Shown here in pieces: positions 45,185 to 53,597 of a stretch of 64,000 nt of DNA (position 1 is the stretch's first letter; every line of letters begins with the position of its first letter). The notes beneath the pieces are model-generated. The model was given only the letters and a program-made list of their open reading frames with translations. It searched no databases and was not told the origin of the DNA. This DNA comes from Oscillospiraceae bacterium (GTDB lineage: Bacteria; Bacillota; Clostridia; Oscillospirales; Oscillospiraceae): positions 1 through 64,000 of the forward strand of contig JAJPYE010000047.1 in the NCBI GenBank assembly GCA_021205095.1, read 5' to 3'. The position numbers and the translations under genes were made by a program.

Positions 45185-45747
45185 AGCAAAGACACTCCCG
45201 CCTGCTCCAGCAGCCGTCCCAGGCAGCAAAGAGGCAGACCGATGACGTTGAAGTAATCCCCCTCGATTTTTTCAATGAAAAGCCCGGCGTAGCCCTGATA
45301 GCCATAGGCTCCCGCCTTGTCCATAGGCTCGCCTGTGGCGATGTAGGCGGCGATCTCCCGCTCGGTCAGGGCGCGGAAATAGACGGCGGTTTTCTCCGCC
45401 TGTGTCATGGCGTTGCCGTCCTTTATCACTGTGACCCCGGTATAGACATGGTGGGCCTTGCCGGATAGCATCCGGAGCATCCGGGCCGCGTCCGACTCAT
45501 CCCTGGGCTTACCCAAAAGAACGCCGTCCGCCTCCACTACCGTGTCTGCCCCGATGACGATGCTGTCCGGGTGGCTGGCCGCCACCTCCTGGGCCTTGGC
45601 CGCCGAGAGGGCCATGGCCGTCTCCGCGCCCGAAGCGCCGACGGGGGGCCTTTCCGGCCCCTGGGCGGGAATCACGTCAAAGGACGCGCCGATATGCTCC
45701 AATATCTCCCGCCGTCTGGGGGAGGCTGATGCCAGTATCAGATTCAT
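45181..45747 (-). CDS. maf: Maf family nucleotide pyrophosphatase
   Basis: 188 aa. ILASASPRR (residues 4-12) and GADTVVE (~64) with AGAYGYQGYAG are the Maf signature. Maf proteins cleave dTTP/UTP or modified nucleotides and affect septum formation in Bacillus. The true start is ATG 45747 (overlapping the U32 stop by 4 nt); the much longer track ORF reads into the U32 gene in another frame. Followed by mreC with a GTGA overlap, matching maf-mreBCD order in Firmicutes. Confidence 0.93.
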   Translation of the reverse strand: MNLILASASPRRREILEHIGASFDVIPAQGPERPPVGASGAETAMALSAAKAQEVAASHPDSIVIGADTVVEADGVLLGKPRDESDAARMLRMLSGKAHHVYTGVTVIKDGNAMTQAEKTAVYFRALTEREIAAYIATGEPMDKAGAYGYQGYAGLFIEKIEGDYFNVIGLPLCCLGRLLEQAGVSLL

Positions 45748-47825
45748 AATGCTCCTTTCGCGTAGGCGCCCCGGCTGATGTTGATGGGCTGATAGCGGTT
45801 TCTGTCCCGGTATCGCTCCGCCACGGAAACACATTCCCTGGCGCTCTCTGTGGTGAACAGCAGTCGCACGCCCCACAGACCCCGGTCGCCGTATATATCC
45901 GGCCTGTCCGCCAGAAATATTTTCCTGCCGTCGTATACCACGTTCCGGCAGCCAAAATCCTTTTCCACCGGGTATACGCTTCCAAAGGGGTCGCTCATGC
46001 TGGTGGGGGTGGAGCAGGCGCAGCGTCCCGCGCTGGCGCGGATCAGGCACCGCTCTGTCACCATCACCGGCGCCCGGCCATAGACGATCATCTCCGTGCT
46101 GCCGCAGGCCGCCAGATCCCATATCTGCCGGGCGGACAGCTCAAAGGAGGCGGTCAGGGACTGAAACCCTGCATGGATCAGGCGGGCCAGGGTGCGGGAG
46201 CTTGTCACATTCAGACTGAAATCCCCCCGCAGGGTCATACCCGCCTGCAAAGCGGCAGGAACAAGGCCCAGGTTCCCGGCCAGCGCCTCCTCCACCCCGG
46301 CAGCTCGCAGAGCGGCCAGAAGCTCATGGAAGGTGGGGGCCTCCCCGTCCGTCACAATGCGGGGCAGAACGGCCACAATTTTAGCTCCCCGCTGCCGGAA
46401 ATATTCCACTCCGCCGGATCCGGCGGCCAGAAGCTCCGCCGGAACGTACAGATAATCCGGCTCCGCCTCAGCCAGCGCCTGGGTAAGCTGTTCCTCCCGC
46501 GTTACCTGAATGATGAAATTTGTTCGCTCCGGGGCGGGAACCGGCGTCGGCTCCGGGGGCGTGTCCCCCACCGTCACCGATCTGGGCTGGCGGCGGGCCT
46601 CGGTGATTTGGGCCAGAAGATTTTTTCGGGCGTCGTCCAGCGCCTCGTCGGAGTAGTCCAGATCCGGGTCGATGGAACAGTGAACGTCCGCGCAGCTATA
46701 GGGGGTGCCGCCGGAGCGGTACATCACCTCCCGCACCCGGCTTTCGGAAAGGCCCTGACGGCCCAGATCGACGGGTTCATAGCCCTGGAACACGGCCCGG
46801 TGGCCCTGGTCGTCCTCGGCGGCGAACAGGGCGTTCTTCCCCCGGTGCATGACCACATACAGACTGACCGGCACCCGGCGCAGCTCTCCGCTCATATAGT
46901 TCTTCCGCACGTCGGCCAGAAGCCGATCCGCCGTTCTGTCCGGCTGCATGGGCGGGGCCAGAAGCTCCGCCGCCTCCGGCGGATTCAGCGGCCCGGCGCT
47001 CAGCCCGTGAGGAGCCAGGGCCATGGCCAGCCACTCCTGCTCCTCCTGGGTGGGCAGAACCCGCTCCCGGATAGCCCTGGCATAAAGCCCGGTGACGTAG
47101 CCGGAATACTCCGCCCGTCGGCCCCGGCCCCCGATGACGGCCCAGGAAACGCCTGCCTGCTCCAGCTCTTCCAGGTGGTCGATCAGGCATCTGTCCGGCG
47201 CGGACAGGGGATATTCATCCATCCGCCCGCCCAGGGACAGCCGTTCCCGGCACGGCTCCTTGCAGCGCAGGCGGCTGTCGCTCCGGCCCTGACCGCTCAT
47301 GGCGCTCATATAGCACTGGCCGCTGTAGGAGAAGCACATCGGCCCGTGAACGCAGACGGCGGTTTCGATGGGAAGCTCCGCCGCAATGGTATGTATCTGC
47401 TCCAGATCCAGCTCCGGGGCCAGGGTGATCCGGCGCAGGCCCAGAGCGGCGGCAGTCATAGCCCCGTCCAGGCTGTGTATCCCCATGCGGACGCTGCCCC
47501 ACAGGGCTATGTCCGGCAGAACCCGGCGCAGGGCGAATATCAGGCCCAGATCCCGAACCAGAAGGGTCTCCGCTCCCTGCTCTGCCGCATAGACGGCCCG
47601 CTTTATCGCCTCCGGCAGTTCCGCGTCCGTCAAAAGCTCGTCCATGGTCACGGCGACGCCGCAGCCACGCACCCGGCAATAGCGTATGCTTTGGGAAAGC
47701 TCCTCCCGGCTCATGCCGCCCGCTTCCGCCGTGGCGCCATATTCCAAATATATCATGTCGGCCCCGTTCTGCACGGCGGCGATGACCGCCTCCGCACTTC
47801 CCGCAGGCGCCAGAAGGTGCAGCAT
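45744..47825 (-). CDS. U32 family peptidase (with DUF3656-type middle region)
   Basis: 693 aa. The N-terminal U32 domain (~1-290) has LLAPAGSAEAV and the signature CVHGPMCFSYSGQCYMS with the Cys cluster near 160-200. A middle insertion (~370-440) matches the DUF3656 position, and the C-terminal part repeats the barrel and ends with CACSTPTSMSDPFG. Relatives are collagenase-like proteases or act in rRNA hydroxylation and prephenate-dependent tRNA modification (RlhA/TrhP), so peptidase activity is unproven. First gene of the maf-mre run. Confidence 0.9.
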   Translation of the reverse strand: MLHLLAPAGSAEAVIAAVQNGADMIYLEYGATAEAGGMSREELSQSIRYCRVRGCGVAVTMDELLTDAELPEAIKRAVYAAEQGAETLLVRDLGLIFALRRVLPDIALWGSVRMGIHSLDGAMTAAALGLRRITLAPELDLEQIHTIAAELPIETAVCVHGPMCFSYSGQCYMSAMSGQGRSDSRLRCKEPCRERLSLGGRMDEYPLSAPDRCLIDHLEELEQAGVSWAVIGGRGRRAEYSGYVTGLYARAIRERVLPTQEEQEWLAMALAPHGLSAGPLNPPEAAELLAPPMQPDRTADRLLADVRKNYMSGELRRVPVSLYVVMHRGKNALFAAEDDQGHRAVFQGYEPVDLGRQGLSESRVREVMYRSGGTPYSCADVHCSIDPDLDYSDEALDDARKNLLAQITEARRQPRSVTVGDTPPEPTPVPAPERTNFIIQVTREEQLTQALAEAEPDYLYVPAELLAAGSGGVEYFRQRGAKIVAVLPRIVTDGEAPTFHELLAALRAAGVEEALAGNLGLVPAALQAGMTLRGDFSLNVTSSRTLARLIHAGFQSLTASFELSARQIWDLAACGSTEMIVYGRAPVMVTERCLIRASAGRCACSTPTSMSDPFGSVYPVEKDFGCRNVVYDGRKIFLADRPDIYGDRGLWGVRLLFTTESARECVSVAERYRDRNRYQPINISRGAYAKGAL

Positions 47826-47870
47826 AATAATCTCCTATAATCTGTTCTCCGGCTTTTTGATTTAACCTAT

Positions 47871-47899
47871 ATTATATACAAAATGTCGGCGTAAAACAA
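47871..47899 (-). promoter_or_regulatory. Promoter of the U32-maf-mreCD-mrdA operon
   Basis: Minus strand TTGTTT (47894-47899), 17-bp spacer, TATAAT (47871-47876), 46 nt upstream of the U32 start. Confidence 0.65.
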
Positions 47900-47926
47900 G
47901 AGTCAATACAACCGTTACAGCTGTTA

Positions 47927-48766
47927 TCAGGGCCGCAGGCGCTCCAGCACCTCATAGGGAACGGCCAGGCTCCCCTGGATGCCGGAACCCATTTGGATGT
48001 GTGGCTTGCGGCTGCCGTGGTAATCGCTGCCGCCGGAGACCTTCAGGCCATATTCTGCCGCCGCGTCCAGAAGCCATTGCCGCTGGACGGGGCTATGCTC
48101 GGAATAGTATGCCTCCAGACCCTGACAGCCCGCCTCGATGGCCGCCCGGATAAAGGCGGTGCGCTCCGCTTCGTCATAGCCGTACTGGAAGGGATGGGCC
48201 AGCACAGGCACGCCCCCGGCCTGGGCGATGACCTCCATGGCCTGGGCCATGGGCATCCGCTCTCTGGGCCGGTAATAGGGCATACCGTCTCCCAGGTAGC
48301 GGTCGAAGGCCTCTTTGACGGAGGAGACATATCCCTTTTTCATCAGCCATTCCGCCATGTGAGGCCGTCCCAGCACCGCGTCGGGATAAGCCTGGCGCAG
48401 GGCCTCCAGGCTTATGTCGAAGCCGTCCGCTTCCATGGCCCCTACGATCTTCTCATTCCGGGCCTCCCGCTCGTTTACCGCCCAGTTTACCGCCGGGGCC
48501 AGGGCCGGGGACGCCGGGTCGATGAAATAGCCAAGAATGTGGGCGCGGTTTCCCCGATAGTCCGCCGATATTTCGATTCCGGCTATGACCTCTACGCCCA
48601 GCGCTTTTCCCGCAGTCTGGGCCTCCGCTATCCCGGCCACGCTGTCGTGGTCGGTGACGGCGATAGCCCGCAGGCCGAGAGTATGGGCCAATTCGACGAT
48701 CGCCTGAGGGGCGTCCGTCCCATCGGAGGCGGTGGTGTGGATATGCAGGTCGATTTGTCCGTTCAT
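47927..48766 (-). CDS. PHP domain phosphoesterase (RNase AM / TrpH-like)
   Basis: 279 aa. PHP metal motifs DLHIHTTASDG (6-16), TDHDSVAG (~38), EISADYRG and a late GSDYHG (~244) form the trinuclear site. The closest well-studied group hydrolyses nucleoside 3',5'-bisphosphates and short 5'-phosphorylated RNAs. Cytosolic. GAAAGG precedes the ATG. It is a single gene with a repeat array immediately upstream. Confidence 0.9.
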   Translation of the reverse strand: MNGQIDLHIHTTASDGTDAPQAIVELAHTLGLRAIAVTDHDSVAGIAEAQTAGKALGVEVIAGIEISADYRGNRAHILGYFIDPASPALAPAVNWAVNEREARNEKIVGAMEADGFDISLEALRQAYPDAVLGRPHMAEWLMKKGYVSSVKEAFDRYLGDGMPYYRPRERMPMAQAMEVIAQAGGVPVLAHPFQYGYDEAERTAFIRAAIEAGCQGLEAYYSEHSPVQRQWLLDAAAEYGLKVSGGSDYHGSRKPHIQMGSGIQGSLAVPYEVLERLRP

Positions 48767-48809
48767 GTATGTGTATCCTTTCAGAGGTTTCTTTTGGAAG
48801 GGGCCGCCC

Positions 48810-49060
48810 TGCGGCGGTTATGTCATGGTTTGCGGTTCTGCCCGGAGGGCAGGAGCAAAGCGATTGGAGTAAGGATATAATAGCTGCTTGCGGCGGTTGT
48901 ATCATGGTTTGCGGTTTTGCCCGGAGGGCAGGAGCAAAGCGATTGGAGTAAGGATATAATAGCTGCTTGCGGCGGTTATGTCATGGTTTGCGGTTCTGCC
49001 CGAAGGGCAGGAGCAAAGCGATTGGAATAAAAAATATAATAGCCGCTTGCGGCTATTATA
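48810..49060 (+). repeat. 79-bp tandem repeat array with hairpins
   Basis: Three nearly identical 79-bp units begin at 48810, 48889 and 48968; a fourth, diverged start lies at 49048. Each unit contains TTTGC..CTGCCC-gga-GGGCAG..GCAAA, a two-step hairpin. At each junction TATAATAGCTGC-TT-GCGGCGGTT can form a second hairpin, which is perfect at the last junction (TATAATAGCCGC/GCGGCTATTATA, 49035-49060). The 79-bp period is not a multiple of three, so this is not coding. It fills most of the 48,767-49,182 gap. Confidence 0.9.
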
Positions 49061-49111
49061 TCACCAATGTCCAGCCTGTGCAAAATCGGTTCCGGCGGCG
49101 GTATATTCCCC

Positions 49112-49140
49112 ATGACAAGCCGTCTGTTTTGTGGTACAAT
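49112..49140 (+). promoter_or_regulatory. Promoter of the dnaD-dnaI pair
   Basis: ATGACA (49112-49117), 17-bp spacer, TACAAT (49135-49140) with extended TG. The start of transcription would fall about 35 nt before the dnaD ATG. Confidence 0.65.
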
Positions 49141-49182
49141 AAAGCAATTACAAACGCTTGACAAAAAGACAGGAAAAAGACC

Positions 49183-50124
49183 ATGGACGAAGGAAAAAGA
49201 AAAATATGCCGCCCCGCTGTATTTGTGGTTCCGCTGGGGGACGTGGAGGCGCTGCTGGCCGCCAGCGACGGGGACGGCGCTCTTTTATATCTGCACATTC
49301 TGAAATGCGGCGGCGCCTATGACGAGGCCAGAGCCTGCCGGGATCTGCGGCTGAGCCAGCGGGCGGTGCAGGCCGCCGCCACACGGCTGGAGCGAATGGG
49401 CCTGCTGTCCGCCGCCGTCCCGGAGCCTGTCACCGCCGGAGAGCTGCCCCAATACCAGGCCAGAGATGTGGTGCGCCGCAGCGAGGAAAGCCCGGAGTTC
49501 AAGGCGCTGGTGGGGGAGGCGCAGGCCGCCCTGGGCCGTGTGCTGAGCAGCGCTGACCTGAAGCGGCTGTTTGGCATTTACGATAATCTGGCCCTGCCGG
49601 TGGATGTGATCATGCTGCTGATCCACCACTGCAAAGAGGAAAACGAGGAAAAATACGGCTCTGGCCGCGCCCTGGGCTTTGCCTATATCGAAAAGGAAGC
49701 CTATCGGTGGGTAAACCTGGAGCTTGTCACCTATGACCAGGCGGAGGCGTGGCTGGCCGAACAGGAGCGCCGCCGCTCCCTGACCGGGCAGATCCAGCGG
49801 GCCATGGGCATCCATGACCGGCGGCTGTCTCCCACGGAGCGAAAGTATATAGACGACTGGATCACCCTGGGCTTCGGGCCGGAGGCGCTGGCCCTGGCCG
49901 CCGACCGCACCGTCACCAACACAGGGGAGCTGAAATGGAAATACATGAACTCCATCGTTCACTCCTGGCACCAGAAGGGCCTTCACACGGTGGAGGAAAT
50001 CGAAAAGGGAGACCGCAAGCCCGCCGCCCGCGCAAAAACGGACGCCGCGCCCGCCGCCTCCAAGCCGGACGCCCAGGAGCTGGAGCGTATGCGCCGCCTG
50101 CGGGAAAAAATCAAAAACAGCTAA
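49183..50124 (+). CDS. dnaD: DnaD domain primosomal protein
   Basis: 313 aa. A winged-helix N-terminal part (~15-75; RACRDLRLSQRAVQAAATRLERMGLL) and DnaD/DnaB2-type domains with KRLFGIYDN and, at the end, the diagnostic KWKYMNSIVHSWHQKGLHT. Such proteins remodel origin DNA and help load the replicative helicase. The next gene is its usual partner, a DnaI/DnaC-type loader. Ala/Lys-rich tail. Confidence 0.92.
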   Translation: MDEGKRKICRPAVFVVPLGDVEALLAASDGDGALLYLHILKCGGAYDEARACRDLRLSQRAVQAAATRLERMGLLSAAVPEPVTAGELPQYQARDVVRRSEESPEFKALVGEAQAALGRVLSSADLKRLFGIYDNLALPVDVIMLLIHHCKEENEEKYGSGRALGFAYIEKEAYRWVNLELVTYDQAEAWLAEQERRRSLTGQIQRAMGIHDRRLSPTERKYIDDWITLGFGPEALALAADRTVTNTGELKWKYMNSIVHSWHQKGLHTVEEIEKGDRKPAARAKTDAAPAASKPDAQELERMRRLREKIKNS

Positions 50125-50138
50125 AAAAGGAGGCCCCT

Positions 50139-51128
50139 ATGGACGGAAGACTGCTGGCCCTGGCGCGCCAGGAAAAAGAGAATATACGCCGCCAAAGCGT
50201 TCAGGAGGATCGCCGCCGACACCAGATCGCCTATGCCAGGGAGCCGGAGCTGCGGCGGCTGGACGACGCCATTGCTGGGCTGATGGGCAGCGCCGTCTCC
50301 GCCGCTCTGGGCGAGGGGACAGATCTGGCCCAGGCCCAGCGGGAGAGCCTTGAGCTTCAGGCCCGCCGGGCGGAGCTGCTGGTGGCCAACGGATGGCCTA
50401 TGGATTGGCTGGACGGGGCCTGGGACTGCCCCAGGTGCCGGGACACCGGCTATGTGCAGGGGCAGATGTGCTCCTGCCTGACCGCCCTGTATGAACAGGA
50501 ACGGGCCAAAGATCTGTCCACCCTTTTGAAGCTGGGAGGCGAGACCTTTGGCTCCTTCAACCTGAATTTTTATGACAATACCCCCGACCCTGCCACGGGC
50601 ATATCCCCCCGACAGCAGATGGAGACTGTGTTCGGCATATGCTGCGACTATGCCATCCACTTCGGCAAAAACAGCATGAATCTTCTGTTTCAGGGAGACA
50701 CGGGCCTGGGGAAGACCTTCCTGTCCGCCTGTATCGCCAGGGAGGTGTCCCAGCGGGGCTTTTCCGTGGTGTATGAGACGGCGGTGGCCGCGCTCAGCGC
50801 CTATGAGCGGGAGCGCTTTACCCGGAGCGAGGGAGAGGCGGAGGAATCCTCCGCCCTGATACGCCGGATGACCGGCTGTGATCTGATGATTCTGGACGAC
50901 CTGGGGACGGAGCTTGTGACAGAATTTTCCAAAAGCGCCCTGTACACCCTGATCAACGCCCGGCTGCTGGCCGGGAAAAAGACGGTCATCAGCACAAACC
51001 TGACCTCTGCCCAGATGGAGCGCCGCTACACGCCCCAGATCCTGTCCCGCCTGGAGGGGGAATATCAGACCCTCCTGTTTGTGGGAAGCGACATCCGCCG
51101 TCTGAAAAAGGAAAAGGGGCTGGACTAG
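50139..51128 (+). CDS. dnaI: Helicase loader DnaI/DnaC-like AAA+ ATPase
   Basis: 329 aa from ATG 50139 (AAAGGAGG 6-7 nt upstream); the track start lies inside dnaD. An N-terminal region with a Cys cluster CPRCRDTGYVQGQMCSC (~92-108), the zinc module known from DnaI, precedes an AAA+ domain with Walker A GDTGLGKTFLS (~186) and Walker B LMILDDLGTE (~249). It loads the replicative helicase. Sits 14 nt after dnaD in one operon. Confidence 0.92.
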   Translation: MDGRLLALARQEKENIRRQSVQEDRRRHQIAYAREPELRRLDDAIAGLMGSAVSAALGEGTDLAQAQRESLELQARRAELLVANGWPMDWLDGAWDCPRCRDTGYVQGQMCSCLTALYEQERAKDLSTLLKLGGETFGSFNLNFYDNTPDPATGISPRQQMETVFGICCDYAIHFGKNSMNLLFQGDTGLGKTFLSACIAREVSQRGFSVVYETAVAALSAYERERFTRSEGEAEESSALIRRMTGCDLMILDDLGTELVTEFSKSALYTLINARLLAGKKTVISTNLTSAQMERRYTPQILSRLEGEYQTLLFVGSDIRRLKKEKGLD

Positions 51129-51179
51129 CGCCTGTTCTTTTAAAAGCCGCAGATCCCCTCGCAGGGGCGCAAAAGGGCG

Positions 51180-52334
51180 TTAATACCCGGTATTATACGA
51201 TCGGAATTGCACGGGCTTCGGCCTGAAATGGATGCCGGAGACGATGCCCATGGCGGCGAAGGTGGAAAACAGGGAGGAGCCGCCATAGCTGAAAAAAGGA
51301 AGGGTCAGACCGATAACCGGCGTCAGGCCAAGGCACATACCGATGTTTTCAAACATCTGGAAGGTGATCATGGCGGCCACGCCAAAGCAGATCAGCATAC
51401 CCATGGTGCTGTTGGAACGCAGGCCCACCACCACGCAGCGGATGATGATGGCCAGCAGCAGGCCGATGGCCACCAGGCAGCCGATCATGCCAAGCTCCTC
51501 CCCGATGGCGGCAAAGATATAGTCCGCGTGCTTGCTGGCGATGGCCTCTGACTGCGTTTGAGAACCCTGGTACAGGCCGGTGCCGGTCAGGCGGCCAGAG
51601 GCCAGGGCGATTTTGGCGTGGGTCGGTTCCCAGGTGATGCCGTAGCCGTCCGGGTCCACCACATCCGGGATATAGGGGGCCAGGATGCGCTCCTTTTGGT
51701 TCGTGGTTAAAACGTTGTTCCAGGCGATGGGGATGACCACAGCCATGGCAGCCGCGCCGAACACGAACCAATACAGCTTCATGCCGGAGGCGAAGGCCAT
51801 GACCAGGAAGATAAAAAAGAACACCAGAGCGCTGCCCAAATCGTCCGACACCAGCAGCAGCAGAACAAACAGAAACCCGAAGTGGAGCGTTATCTGCAGC
51901 ACGGACAGAGGGGCGCTGAGGGAGCGGTATTCTTTTAAATAGGCTATGTGCTTGGCGGACAGGACGATATAGATGACCTTGACAACCTCAGAGGGCTGTA
52001 TGCCAATGCCAAAAAAGCGGATCCATCCCTTGTTGCCGGTGCCTCCGGCAATGCCGAAGGGGATCAGCAGCAGCAGCAGACCGACCTCGATCACCAGCAG
52101 CAAAGGCCACTGATCCGAAATGATGTCAATGTCGATGACGGTAAAAAGGAAATACAGCACGATTCCGATTATCAGGGCGAACACCTGAACGGATACATAG
52201 GATGCCGATCCCCAGGATTTGGTGGCGCTGGATATAACGACGATGCCAAGAACAGAGGCGGCCAGACACAGTGCAAACAGCAGCATATCCGCCCGCCTCA
52301 GAAAATCCCGCACATCAGAAAGCTTCAGCTTCAA
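51180..52334 (-). CDS. rodA: Rod shape-determining protein RodA (SEDS glycosyltransferase)
   Basis: 384 aa with about ten membrane segments and no extra domain. SEDS motifs GWIRFFGIGIQPSEVVKV, the catalytic-region AHYIFAAIGEE-like KHADYIFAAIGEELG and LPFFSYGGSSLFS are present. It polymerises glycan for elongation with PBP2 (41,644). The track's longer start has no support; AAGGAGGA lies 7 nt before TTG 52334 (LKLKLSDV). Confidence 0.92.
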   Translation of the reverse strand: MKLKLSDVRDFLRRADMLLFALCLAASVLGIVVISSATKSWGSASYVSVQVFALIIGIVLYFLFTVIDIDIISDQWPLLLVIEVGLLLLLIPFGIAGGTGNKGWIRFFGIGIQPSEVVKVIYIVLSAKHIAYLKEYRSLSAPLSVLQITLHFGFLFVLLLLVSDDLGSALVFFFIFLVMAFASGMKLYWFVFGAAAMAVVIPIAWNNVLTTNQKERILAPYIPDVVDPDGYGITWEPTHAKIALASGRLTGTGLYQGSQTQSEAIASKHADYIFAAIGEELGMIGCLVAIGLLLAIIIRCVVVGLRSNSTMGMLICFGVAAMITFQMFENIGMCLGLTPVIGLTLPFFSYGGSSLFSTFAAMGIVSGIHFRPKPVQFRSYNTGY

Positions 52335-52442
52335 GAGTCTGTCCTCCTTCTGGCACAGGGCTGGGCAGCCCTTTTTCCGGCTCATTATAACACGACCGGC
52401 GGAATAACGCAAATTTCACCGCGAACAAAGAGGAGAACCATC

Positions 52443-53129
52443 ATGGAAAATGAACATGAAGGACATCGGATGCGGCTGAAGGCCCGCTTTATGAAGCACG
52501 GGCTTGACAGCTTCGACGACCACAACGTGCTGGAGCTTCTGCTTTTTTATGCCCTGCCCCGGCGGGATACGAATCTTCTGGCCCACGAGCTTCTGAATAC
52601 CTTTGGCTCCCTGGCCGGGGTGTTCGACGCCACGCCGGACGCGCTGATGACTGTGAAGGGCGTTGGGGAGAACACGGCGGGGCTGATCCATTTGGTGCCG
52701 GAGGCGGCCCGCCGGTACCTGATCAGCAAGGCGGAGCCGGGAGATATTCTGGTGGACAGCGAAGCCGCAGGACGGTACCTTATCCCCCTCTTTTTCAACT
52801 GTAAGAACGAGACGGTTTACATGCTCTGCCTGAACGCCGCCATGAAGCTTCTGGACTGCCGCGTCCTGGGCCAGGGGGGCGTAGACGCCGCAAACGTCAG
52901 TATTCGTCAAGTCGTTCAGATTGCCCTGAGCCAGAATGCCGCCGCCGTCATCCTGGCCCACAACCACACCTGCGGCATTGCCGTCCCGTCTCAGGAGGAT
53001 CTGACCTCCACGCTTCGGATTCGGGATACCCTGTCTATGGTGGGCGTAACGCTGGCAGATCATATCGTTGTGGCGGGAGAGGATTTTATCTCCATGGCGG
53101 ACAGCGGTTTTCTGGACAAGTCTCTATAA
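52443..53129 (+). CDS. radC: RadC family (UPF0758) JAB/MPN+ protein
   Basis: 228 aa. An N-terminal helix-hairpin-helix-like region (~20-85, VKGVGENTAGLI) precedes the JAB1/MPN+ domain with AHNHTCGIAVPSQED (~172-186), keeping the two His, the Ser and the Asp; the usual P-S-G after the second His is T-C-G. RadC's biochemical role is unproven despite the DNA-repair name. Start ATG 52443 with AGAGGAGAA; the track start lies inside antisense rodA. Confidence 0.92.
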   Translation: MENEHEGHRMRLKARFMKHGLDSFDDHNVLELLLFYALPRRDTNLLAHELLNTFGSLAGVFDATPDALMTVKGVGENTAGLIHLVPEAARRYLISKAEPGDILVDSEAAGRYLIPLFFNCKNETVYMLCLNAAMKLLDCRVLGQGGVDAANVSIRQVVQIALSQNAAAVILAHNHTCGIAVPSQEDLTSTLRIRDTLSMVGVTLADHIVVAGEDFISMADSGFLDKSL

Positions 53130-53172
53130 CTGCTGCAAGATTTTTTTCATCGTCCTGCAAGACCTTTCCAAT

Positions 53173-53228
53173 TTCGACATATCCCCCCAAAATTCGACAG
53201 ATTATGTCATCTAAATTTTTGATACAAT
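53173..53228 (+). promoter_or_regulatory. Candidate Spo0A-controlled promoter
   Basis: TTCGACATA (53173-53181) and TTCGACAGA (53193-53201) each match the complement of the Spo0A box TTTGTCGAA at 8 of 9 positions and start exactly 20 bp apart, on one face of the helix. TACAAT (53223-53228) with extended TG lies 21 bp after the second box. No normal -35 is present, as in activator-dependent sigma-A promoters. Confidence 0.4.
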
Positions 53229-53540
53229 TTGTTTCTGGACAGGTTTGAGAAATTTGAAAAAAATGGTAATTTATCTTCTATCCTTTCTGGCGCAAGGGGA
53301 GAGAGGTTGTTGAAATCTCTGTTGAAAATGTCGATAACTTCCTGCATTAGAATCAGGGAATAAAATTATGTCAAATTCATAGGCTCCCTGCCGCAAGGAC
53401 GCGCAAACCCCTTGAATGACTGAAATCCCGCCCGGCCAGCCGAGAGGAAATAAGTCGAAAAATTGGAATTAACTTCCAATTTTTCGCCGCCAAATTGTGC
53501 ATTTTCCCCTTCCTAATACAAGCTGTTATCACAGACAATA

Positions 53541-53592
53541 AAAAACGGAGGACGCATCCGCCCCGCTGGGGCGATACGTCCTCCGTTTTTTT
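53541..53592. terminator. Strong bidirectional terminator
   Basis: 14-bp AAAAACGGAGGACG stem closing over an inner GCCCC hairpin, with T runs both ways. It ends the thioesterase operon and any transcript from the gap upstream. Confidence 0.85.
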
Positions 53593-53597
53593 ATTCT

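Larger units (their letters stand above)
53130..53597. other. AT-rich non-coding gap between convergent genes
   Basis: 468 bases with no convincing gene. They contain two Spo0A-like boxes, an extended -10, a palindrome AAAAATTGGAA-TTAAC-TTCCAATTTTT (53457-53483) and a strong terminator. Only tiny ORFs exist; one on the plus strand encodes MVIYLLSFLAQGERGC but has no clear ribosome site. The 74-aa minus ORF runs through the terminator and is rejected. Confidence 0.6.

Noticed and set aside
48769-48951. 60-aa ORF across the tandem repeats
   Set aside because: The 79-bp period breaks any shared frame between units; product is just translated repeat.
48810-49060. CRISPR array
   Set aside because: Whole 79-bp units repeat without unique spacers and no cas genes are present.
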